Origin: Pistricoccus aurantiacus
GTDB lineage: Bacteria; Pseudomonadota; Gammaproteobacteria; Pseudomonadales; Halomonadaceae
Length of the DNA: 64,000 nt
Reading direction: 5' to 3' (one strand)
Assembly: GCF_042682565.1 (NCBI RefSeq)
Contig: NZ_JBHUIC010000005.1
Part shown: positions 1-7,118 of the stretch, one piece after another
Layout: every line of letters begins with the position of its first letter
Numbering within the stretch: the first letter of the stretch is position 1
Made by a program: the position numbers and the translations under genes
The notes under the pieces: generated by a model
Told to the model about the DNA's origin: nothing
What the model saw: only the letters and a program-made list of their open reading frames with translations
Database searches by the model: none

Positions 1-1
1 C

Positions 2-829
2 CTGCTCGATTTTCTTGCCGGCGACAGCGAGGCCGCTCGGGAGATTCGCGAGGAAGTCACGGTGGTGGTGATGCCGCGAGTCAATCCGGACGGTTTTGCC
101 CGCTGGGAGCGCCAGGTGGGCGGCGAACAGGACGTGCTGGACCCCAGACGCAACGAGGCGAACGTCGACCTCAACCGCAGCTACGACCCGGAAGCGGGCT
201 ACGATCCGGAGCAGGCGCCGGAAGCCGCAGCGGTATTTCGCGTGCTGGAGGAATACCAGCCGGATCTGCTGCTGGATTACCACAACCAGAACAACTATCG
301 CGACGCGGAAGGCGACCTGGACACCATGTCGATCAGGTGGGCCACCAACGAGGCGGTCGACCCGCAGGTCAGCGCAGACGGCCAGCGTGCGGCCCTGGCC
401 ATCGCGGAGGCGCTCGAGGACTACGATCACGACCAGCTGACGCTCTTTCCCGGTAGCGACAATCCGGCCATCGCCCGCAATGGTCTGGCCCTGGAGGGCA
501 CGCCTACCCTGCTGATCGAACAGCGCGGCCTGCAGGAAATGGATGAACTCGCCCAAGGACTCGATCTGGATTACAGCGCCCTGGCCAGCGCCTTGACCCT
601 GGAAGGTCTGATCAGCATGAAAGGGGTGATCGGCGCCGTGGCCGACGACTCCTTCGAGGACTACGATCCGCAGCTGGCGGCGCGGATCCCCGAGCGCTCC
701 GAGCGCATCCAGTTCGCGGATCTCTACGACGACGACGCCTACACCACCCCGGAGACCTCGCCGACGATGCCTGCGGAGGAAGCGGCACTGGTCGGCGTCG
801 CCACGGCTCAGGAGGACTTGATCGCTTAA
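2..829 (+). CDS. M14-family zinc carboxypeptidase, 3' part
   Basis: The frame is open from the window edge, so the N-terminus, including the first zinc ligands (HxxE), is missing. The visible part carries the M14 hallmarks: PRVNPDGFARWER, then RRNEANVDLNRSY, which match the N-P-D-G and R-N-x-x-x-V-D-L-N-R substrate-binding blocks. TLLIEQRG near the C-terminus could carry the catalytic glutamate. The protein probably removes C-terminal residues from peptides; location cannot be judged without the N-terminus. It ends in an acidic tail and converges on the type I secretion operon, leaving only 26 bp between the two stop codons. Confidence 0.8.
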   Translation: MLDFLAGDSEAAREIREEVTVVVMPRVNPDGFARWERQVGGEQDVLDPRRNEANVDLNRSYDPEAGYDPEQAPEAAAVFRVLEEYQPDLLLDYHNQNNYRDAEGDLDTMSIRWATNEAVDPQVSADGQRAALAIAEALEDYDHDQLTLFPGSDNPAIARNGLALEGTPTLLIEQRGLQEMDELAQGLDLDYSALASALTLEGLISMKGVIGAVADDSFEDYDPQLAARIPERSERIQFADLYDDDAYTTPETSPTMPAEEAALVGVATAQEDLIA

Positions 830-855
830 CCGCTTGATCGCTTGCAGAGTGATCG

Positions 856-2298
856 TCAGGTATCGCGGATGGAGCCGCTTCGCAGCGTGATGCGCTCCAG
901 CAGTGTCATGGTATCCATCAACACCTGGGTATCGAGCTCACCGACCGCCGCCTTCAGGGCGGCCCGATCCCGCAGGTATTGACTGACCACCTCGACAAAG
1001 CTGATGCGCTGATCGAAGAGCTCCGCACGACCGTCGAGCACGTCGACCAGATCACGCAGGCCAAGCTGTCGGCCCTTTTCCGCCGCTTCGAGGTATAGCC
1101 GGCTGGATTCAATGGAACGTTTCAGGGATTCCAGCTGGCGGAAATCGCCGCGAACGTTGCGTAGCCGGCGCTTGACCTCCTGGCGTGCCAGTCGCCGCTG
1201 GTTGGCCAACGCTTCACGACTCGCCAGCATGCCCAGTTCTCCCTGGCGCACGTTGGCACTGGTATAGCCGCCCTGATAGATCGGCACGTCCAGCTCGACG
1301 CTGGCCCGGGCATCCCGGGCTTCCCGGAAGGGATCATTGGAATCACGATCGCTGTAGGACAGGTTGAGATTGACTTCCGGATAGTGGCCGGTGCGGCGTA
1401 CGTCCACATCCGCCTCGGCGAGCTGATACTGCTCCTGGGCCAGGCGAACCTGGAGGTTGTTGTCCGCCTCCTCCAGCCAGACCTCCGGCGCCTCGAGGGC
1501 CGTTTCAACCTCGACCTCATCAAGCCTGCCCAGTTGAAAATCGCCGAAGACCGGAAGCTCGCCGGTCAGCCGCTCCAGATTGCTCAACGCATCCGCCAGC
1601 TCGTTTTCCGCATTGACCAAGTCCGCATCGGTCTGATCGAGACGCGAACGCGCCTCCAGCAGATTGATGCGATCCCCCACCCCCAGCTCGAAGGCGCGCT
1701 GGGCCTGGCGGCTTTGCAGCTCCAGCGCCTCGCGCTTGGCATTCAGCAGCCGAATCTTGCTCGACGCCAGATAGGCCTCGAGATAAGCATCCACCACGGC
1801 CAGGGCCAGATCCCGCTCCGCCAGGGACAGACCCAGCGCCGCCACGTCGGTTTGCGCCTTGGCGACGTCCACGCCCCGCCAACGCTCCAGGCTGAACAGC
1901 GGCTGAGACAGACTTACCCCATAGACGGCGTCGTTGGTGCGACCCTCGTAGCGGGTTTCATTGTCCGGATCCGCGAAATCGTTGCCCGGATCGTAGTCCG
2001 GATTATCCGTGTAGTAATTGTCGGAATGCTGATAGAGATAGGCCGCGCTGGCGCTGATCTGAGGCTTGAGTTTCGCCCAGGCCTTGGGTAACTCCTGCTG
2101 CGTCGCCTCGAGCTCATAGCGCTGGCGGGAAAGATCGCTGTCGTTTCGCAGCGCCAGAGCAAACAGCCCCGGCAGCGACGGCAGCGGCGACGTTTGCGCC
2201 AGGCTGGCTTCCTCGTCCGGCCTGGCCTCTTGTGCCAGAAGCGGTAACGAGACTAGCAGCGCGCCCAGGGCCGCAGCGGGAATCCAGCGCCTCTTCAT
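856..2298 (-). CDS. TolC-family outer membrane channel of a type I secretion system
   Basis: 480 residues with a signal peptide (MKRRWIPAAALGALLVSLPLLAQ) followed by the two long helical OEP repeats typical of TolC/PrtF proteins. It should form the outer-membrane exit duct. Its start overlaps the stop of the adaptor gene by 4 bp (ATGA), so it is translationally coupled as the last gene of an ABC-adaptor-channel operon. A second TolC-type gene lies at 34237-35877, so this copy is likely dedicated to the local exporter. The family is clear; the substrate is unknown. Confidence 0.88.
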   Translation of the reverse strand: MKRRWIPAAALGALLVSLPLLAQEARPDEEASLAQTSPLPSLPGLFALALRNDSDLSRQRYELEATQQELPKAWAKLKPQISASAAYLYQHSDNYYTDNPDYDPGNDFADPDNETRYEGRTNDAVYGVSLSQPLFSLERWRGVDVAKAQTDVAALGLSLAERDLALAVVDAYLEAYLASSKIRLLNAKREALELQSRQAQRAFELGVGDRINLLEARSRLDQTDADLVNAENELADALSNLERLTGELPVFGDFQLGRLDEVEVETALEAPEVWLEEADNNLQVRLAQEQYQLAEADVDVRRTGHYPEVNLNLSYSDRDSNDPFREARDARASVELDVPIYQGGYTSANVRQGELGMLASREALANQRRLARQEVKRRLRNVRGDFRQLESLKRSIESSRLYLEAAEKGRQLGLRDLVDVLDGRAELFDQRISFVEVVSQYLRDRAALKAAVGELDTQVLMDTMTLLERITLRSGSIRDT

Positions 2299-3698
2299 TC
2301 TTCCCTCATCGCCCGGGCCAGCATATCGGTGATCGGCTTGGCCACATAGCTGGCGAAGGTGCGCTCCCCGGTCTTGATCATGACTTCCGCAGGCATCCCG
2401 GCGAGCAATTGCATGTTTTCCGTCATGTCTCGCCGCCCCTGCTCGGTTACCTTGATACGCGCCTTGTAGTAGGAGGCGCCGGTGGCTTCATCCTCGAAGG
2501 TATCCGCGCTGACCTGAGCGACCTCGCCCTCGATCACGTTGGTCAGACGCTGATTGAAGGCGCTGAAGCGAATCTCCGCGTACTGACCGGGATAGATATG
2601 GTCGACATCTTGATTGGGCACCCGGGCCTCCACCACGAAGTTATCCCCGGAAGGCACGATTTCCAAGATCGGATCGCCGGGGCGAATCACCGCGCCGAGG
2701 GTATGCACCTTGAGCCCCACCACGGTTCCCGCCACCGGTGCGGTCAGGGTGGTGCGGGTCATCTGATCCTCCAGCGCCACCAGCCGTTCCTGCGCATCGG
2801 CGATGTTCCCCTGGGCTTCGCGAAGCTGCTCGCCGATCTCTTTTTGAGTTTCCTGAAGCTGCACCTGTTTCTTGACCTTGCTTTCGCTGATGCGGGATTT
2901 CAGGCTGGCGATCTCGGCGCGATACCGGGCGCTTTCCCCCTTGTACTGCAGAATCTGGCGCTCCAGCTCCCGCAGGCGCTGATTGTCCCCCAGCCCCTCC
3001 TTGAACAGGGCGCGGTAGTCGCTGGCCTCGCCGCCAAGCGAGGCGCGATTGGCATCGTTGATCTCGATCTGTTCTTTCAGCCCCTTGATCTGCTGGCGCA
3101 TCTGGGCGATCTGCTCGTCCAGGGCGCTGAGCGTGCCGCTGAGCGCCTGGCGCCGCGCCTGAAACAGGGCGCGCTGCACCGCCAGCACTTCCTTGACCCG
3201 CTGCGCGTCGCTAGCGAGCAGCTCCTCCGGAAAGGCAAGCGTCTCGCTATCTGACTGTTCCGCCAGCAGACGCACCTCCGCGGCGCGATTGATCAGATAC
3301 CGGGAGCGGGCGATGGCAAGCTGGGACCGCGACTGGGTCTTGTCGAGTACCAGCAGCGTCTCCCCGGCCTCCACGTGATCGCCGTCACCTACCTTGATTT
3401 CCTTGACGATGCCGCCTTCCAGGTGCTGAAGCGTCTTCTTGAAGGACTCGACGGATACCGCTCCCGGCGCCACCACCGCCACCGCCAGATCCGCGGTCAT
3501 CGCCCAGCCGCCGAACCCGCCGAAGGCCACCAGCAGAATGGCGAATCCCAGGCGGCGATAGCGCCTGTCCGAGATAGGCAGTGTCGCCCCGGGCCTTTTC
3601 TCGGCGCTGCCCGTCAGGGCTTCCTGGTATTCCGTCGACGCTTCGGAGTCCGAGGAAACGATAGCCCGGCTGGGCGTCTGTCTGGTGTTATCGCTCAT
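2295..3698 (-). CDS. HlyD/PrtE-type membrane fusion protein of type I secretion
   Basis: 467 residues: a cytoplasmic N-terminus, one membrane span (about 50-70, RRLGFAILLVAFGGFGGWAMTADLAV), a lipoyl-like half motif (GGIVKEIKVGDGDHVEAGETLLVLD), a long periplasmic coiled coil (about 130-290), the second lipoyl half (TAPVAGTVVGLKVHTLGAVI) and a beta-barrel C-terminal domain. This is the adaptor joining the ABC exporter to the outer-membrane channel. It overlaps the genes on both sides by 4 bp. Length and domain order match the PrtE/HasE branch. Confidence 0.92.
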   Translation of the reverse strand: MSDNTRQTPSRAIVSSDSEASTEYQEALTGSAEKRPGATLPISDRRYRRLGFAILLVAFGGFGGWAMTADLAVAVVAPGAVSVESFKKTLQHLEGGIVKEIKVGDGDHVEAGETLLVLDKTQSRSQLAIARSRYLINRAAEVRLLAEQSDSETLAFPEELLASDAQRVKEVLAVQRALFQARRQALSGTLSALDEQIAQMRQQIKGLKEQIEINDANRASLGGEASDYRALFKEGLGDNQRLRELERQILQYKGESARYRAEIASLKSRISESKVKKQVQLQETQKEIGEQLREAQGNIADAQERLVALEDQMTRTTLTAPVAGTVVGLKVHTLGAVIRPGDPILEIVPSGDNFVVEARVPNQDVDHIYPGQYAEIRFSAFNQRLTNVIEGEVAQVSADTFEDEATGASYYKARIKVTEQGRRDMTENMQLLAGMPAEVMIKTGERTFASYVAKPITDMLARAMREE

Positions 3699-5488
3699 TG
3701 GCCTTGCTCCCGGGCGTACGCATTGCCTTCGCTGTGCGCCGGATCGGCCAAACGGCTTGTTCTGGATTTTGCCGCAGCGCCGCTATTCGCTATCGCCTGA
3801 GCCTGTCCCGCGGGTTTGGCCAGTTGTGCCAGCACCTGATCGCGAGGGCCGTACATGGTGACCTGACCGTCCTTGAGCACCAGCAGTCGATCGACCTGCT
3901 TGAGCACGCTGCGCCGGTGGCTGATCACGAACAGAGTGGTGCCCTCCGCCTTGAGTTGCGCCAGAGCACGAATCAGTGCCCGCTCGCCGACATCGTCGAG
4001 ATTGGAGTTGGGCTCGTCCAGCACCACCAGCACCGGATTACCGTAGAGCGCCCGGGCCAGCCCGACCCGCTGACGCTGGCCGCCGGAAAGCGCGCCGCTG
4101 GTGGCGCTGATGACGGTATCGTAGCCATTGGGTAGCTGCAGGATCATCTCGTGCACCCCTGCCTTCCTGGCCGCCGCTACCACCTCGGTCGCATCCACCT
4201 CGCCGAAACGGGCGATGTTCTCGCTGATCGTACCGTCGAAAAGCTCGATATCCTGAGGGAGATAGCCGATGTAGGGCCCCAGCTCGTCCCGGTTCCATTG
4301 AGTGATGTCCGCCCCGTCGAGGCGCACCGTGCCCACCTGAGAGGGCCAGATGCCCAGCAGTACCCGCGCCAGAGTGGATTTACCCGCGGCGCTGGGGCCG
4401 ATGATGCCCACATGCTCGCCCTTGGCCACGTTGAAATTGATACCGCGAATAGTCGCCATGCGCCCCCCGGGAGGGGCGGCGGCAACGGCTTCAATGGCCA
4501 CGTTGCCTTCCGGCGCGGGCAGGGACATGCGCCGACGGGTTGGGGGCACCTGCTCGAAAAGCTCCTCGAGGCGCTGGTATGCGCTCCTGGCGCCGACGAA
4601 CCCTTTCCAGCTGCCGATCATCTGATCGATGGGCGCCAGGGCCCGGCCCATCAGAATGGAGCCGGCGATCATCATGCCCGGAGTCAGGCTGCCCTCCAGC
4701 ACCAGCAGCGCCCCTAACCCGAGGATCAAGGACTGGAAGAGCAGGCGCAGCGTCTTGGACGCATTGGTCAGGGCACCGGCACGATCGCTGGCCCGGGATT
4801 GCTTGGCGAGAAACTCGTGGTGCCTGGCACTCCAGCGCCCCTGGATAGCCGGCAGCATGCCCATGGCATGCAGCACCTCGGAATTACGCAGATTCGAGCT
4901 GGCCAGACTCTGAGCGGCGATATGATCGCTGCTCGCCTCCGCCAACAGACCCTTGGTGAATTTCTCGTTGGCAACCGCCAGGCACAGCAGAATTACCCCC
5001 GCGGCGGTGGCGAACATCCCCAGCCACGGATGGAAGAGAAACAGCACCGCCAGATAGACCGGCACCCAGGGCGCATCGAAGAACGCAAACAGGCCGTTGC
5101 CGGTCAAAAACTGGCGCAGGTTGGTGAGATCGCCCAGGGGCTGGGCGGTCTGCTGGCCTTGAACCAGTATGCTGCGTCGAAACATGGCGCCATAGAGTCG
5201 CTTGTTGATCAGGGTATCGAGCCGGTTGCCCACCCGGATCAGAATGCGCGAGCGAACCAGCTCGAGCCCGCCCATTACCGCGAACAGGAAGACCACTATC
5301 AGGGTCAGCATCAGCAGGGTCTCTTCGCTTCGGGTGGTGATGACCCGATCGTAGACCTGCAGCATGTAAAGCGGTGGTACCAGCATCAGCAGATTGATGA
5401 ACATGCTGAAGAAACCCACCGAGATGAAGGAACCCTTGCAGGCGCCCAAGGCGTGCCGGAGATCTGACTGCTCTTTTTTCTTGGCCAT
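3695..5488 (-). CDS. PrtD-type type I secretion ABC transporter (permease-ATPase)
   Basis: About 597 residues from the ATG at 5488 (MAKKKEQ); a GTG at 5500 would add four residues and neither has a strong ribosome site. An N-terminal six-helix ABC transmembrane domain (about 20-310) is followed by an ATPase with Walker A GPSAAGKST, signature LSGGQRQRVGLARAL and Walker B LVVLDEPNSNLD. GPSAAGKST together with DEPNSNLD is typical of the PrtD/HasD group, which exports proteins with uncleaved C-terminal signals. There is no N-terminal C39 peptidase or C39-like domain, which argues against HlyB or LapB types. First gene of the operon. Confidence 0.92.
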   Translation of the reverse strand: MAKKKEQSDLRHALGACKGSFISVGFFSMFINLLMLVPPLYMLQVYDRVITTRSEETLLMLTLIVVFLFAVMGGLELVRSRILIRVGNRLDTLINKRLYGAMFRRSILVQGQQTAQPLGDLTNLRQFLTGNGLFAFFDAPWVPVYLAVLFLFHPWLGMFATAAGVILLCLAVANEKFTKGLLAEASSDHIAAQSLASSNLRNSEVLHAMGMLPAIQGRWSARHHEFLAKQSRASDRAGALTNASKTLRLLFQSLILGLGALLVLEGSLTPGMMIAGSILMGRALAPIDQMIGSWKGFVGARSAYQRLEELFEQVPPTRRRMSLPAPEGNVAIEAVAAAPPGGRMATIRGINFNVAKGEHVGIIGPSAAGKSTLARVLLGIWPSQVGTVRLDGADITQWNRDELGPYIGYLPQDIELFDGTISENIARFGEVDATEVVAAARKAGVHEMILQLPNGYDTVISATSGALSGGQRQRVGLARALYGNPVLVVLDEPNSNLDDVGERALIRALAQLKAEGTTLFVISHRRSVLKQVDRLLVLKDGQVTMYGPRDQVLAQLAKPAGQAQAIANSGAAAKSRTSRLADPAHSEGNAYAREQGQ

Positions 5489-5634
5489 GCAGACGAGCAC
5501 TCTTGAGGGGGAAAGAATCGCGACTTAGAGAGAAGAAGCGCAGCAGGAAGATTTTCATGCCGAGGCTACAACAAAAAACTCTTTCACGTAGTGCTCAGTT
5601 ACTTTATTATACTATAAGTTACAATTTTAAATGT

Positions 5635-5649
5635 AAATGAGTCTCATTT
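5635..5649. promoter_or_regulatory. Palindrome upstream of the type I secretion operon, weakly Fur-like
   Basis: AAATGAG-T-CTCATTT is a perfect 7-1-7 inverted repeat about 150 bp upstream of the exporter start. Extended to 19 bp it matches the classical Fur box at about 12 positions by my hand alignment. An iron-controlled exporter (as for haemophore or protease secretion) would make sense, but the match is modest and the distance rather long. Confidence 0.3.
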
Positions 5650-6113
5650 GTTACTTTGGGCGGACAGCGCGCGGCTTTGTTTCATTCATTTTCCTGAGCT
5701 AAGCCTGGTTTTACGTCTTGATGATGAACTTTTCGCGGCCGAGCTATATCAAGCTCCTGGAAAAATAAAGCGCTTCTTTTCAACGAATAATTTTATTTTT
5801 CATCAAGAAATGGATAAGCGGTATTTAGATAAACGGACATATTTAAATTAAAAATTTAAATATATTCAAAAGCCAAAAAGTTAATTTTTAAACTTATTAA
5901 AGTATTAGTTTAGTCTCGTCATTACTAGATAATCATATTGCGCATCCTCGCGCCAAGTGTGAAATTAGAGATAAGAAAACAGTGTTCGGTGTGATTCAGC
6001 CCTCAAGAATTTTAAAAAAGTATCGATAGTCGGTACCAGCATATTCCTCATCACAAGTGGATTATTGTTGTGATTTACCCAAGATAAAATGTCTTTACGA
6101 AACACTTACGCTG

Positions 6114-6129
6114 TTGACTGTCCAGTCAA
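6114..6129. promoter_or_regulatory. Perfect inverted repeat in the pel operon leader
   Basis: TTGACTG-TC-CAGTCAA has 7-bp arms and a 2-bp centre, ending 30 bp before the pelX start codon. It is the only strong dyad close to the operon start. The TTGAC/GTCAA half-sites resemble FNR-type sites, but the spacing is 6 rather than 4, and the order is opposite to the FleQ consensus (GTCAAT..ATTGAC). The binding protein is unknown. Confidence 0.45.
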
Positions 6130-6159
6130 GCCAACACGGTTGGATCGAATGGAATCGCT

Positions 6160-7107
6160 ATGAGAAAGGAAAGTATCCTGATCACCGGGGGCGCCGGTTT
6201 TATCGGCAGCCATACCGTGGAACAGTTGTTGGAAGAAGGACATGCGGTGCGGGTGCTGGACAACTTTTCCAGCGGCAAGCGCAGCAACCTTCCCGATCAC
6301 CCACGCCTCGAGATTCACGAAGGCGATATATGCAAACGCGACGACGTCCGCGCCGCCATGCAGGATATCGATCGCTGTCTGCATCTGGCCGCTCAAGTAT
6401 CCGTGGCGTTTTCCCTGGAACACCCGGATCTGTCCGCGGTGCAGAACATCAACGGCACCGTGAACGTCATGCACGCCGCCCGGATCCATGGAATCAAGCG
6501 CCTGGTCTTTGCCTCCTCCGCGGCGATCTATGGCGTTCCACAGCAGCTGCCGCTGACGGAAGACAGTGCAGTCGCGCCGCTTTCCCCCTATGGTCTGGAA
6601 AAGTCGGTCAACGAACAATACGCCATGCTGATGACCCAGTTGCACGACATGCCGATGCTGGGTCTGCGTTATTTCAACATCTATGGTCCCAGGCAGGATC
6701 CCAAATCCCCCTATGCCGGCGTGATCAGCCTTTTCGTGGATCGGCTTACCGCCGGCCAGGCGCCGCAAATCTATGGCGACGGCCAGCAGACCCGAGATTT
6801 CGTCTTCGTCAAGGATATCGCTCGCGCCAACAGCGCGGCTCTGTTTTCCACGCATCGCGGCGTTTGCAACGTCGCTACCGGTGGGCGGGTTTCCCTACTG
6901 GAATTGCTAGACAACCTGCAGAAGCTGCTCGGCACTTCCCTGCAGGCGGAGTTTCTGGCCGCCCGGGCCGGCGACATCCAGCATTCCCAGGGGTGTCCGC
7001 AACGGCTTGGAGAGTGGCTGAACCTGATCCCGCGCTGGTCGCTGGACGAGGGCTTGAAGGAACTACTGCAGGCCCGGCCTTCGATTCTCGATTCAAACGC
7101 CATTTGA
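6160..7107 (+). CDS. pelX: PelX-type UDP-GlcNAc C4-epimerase (extended SDR)
   Basis: 315 residues. The Rossmann motif GGAGFIGS starts at residue 10, followed by LDNFSSG, a catalytic serine in SSAAIYG (Ser120) and a YxxxK pair (Tyr144, Lys148). It should interconvert UDP-GlcNAc and UDP-GalNAc to supply the amino-sugar precursors of Pel. A gene of this family immediately upstream of pelA is the known pelX arrangement in some pseudomonads. It ends 11 bp before pelA, so it is very likely the first gene of the operon. WbpP or GalE activity cannot be excluded from sequence alone. Confidence 0.82.
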   Translation: MRKESILITGGAGFIGSHTVEQLLEEGHAVRVLDNFSSGKRSNLPDHPRLEIHEGDICKRDDVRAAMQDIDRCLHLAAQVSVAFSLEHPDLSAVQNINGTVNVMHAARIHGIKRLVFASSAAIYGVPQQLPLTEDSAVAPLSPYGLEKSVNEQYAMLMTQLHDMPMLGLRYFNIYGPRQDPKSPYAGVISLFVDRLTAGQAPQIYGDGQQTRDFVFVKDIARANSAALFSTHRGVCNVATGGRVSLLELLDNLQKLLGTSLQAEFLAARAGDIQHSQGCPQRLGEWLNLIPRWSLDEGLKELLQARPSILDSNAI

Positions 7108-7118
7108 GTGCATTTTCG

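Larger units (their letters stand above)
5501..6159. other. AT-rich intergenic region between the secretion and pel operons
   Basis: This 660-bp stretch between two divergent operons is clearly richer in A and T than the genes around it, most strongly at 5580-5640 and 5760-5960. The only open frame of any length (5648-5851, plus, TTG start) has no ribosome site and no recognisable features, so I do not call it. The region should hold the promoters for the leftward secretion operon and the rightward pel operon. Two palindromes are listed separately (5635-5649 and 6114-6129). Confidence 0.7.

Noticed and set aside
5648..5851. 67-codon frame in the AT-rich gap, TTG start
   Set aside because: No ribosome site, no recognisable features, and the surrounding AT-rich DNA looks like promoter sequence.
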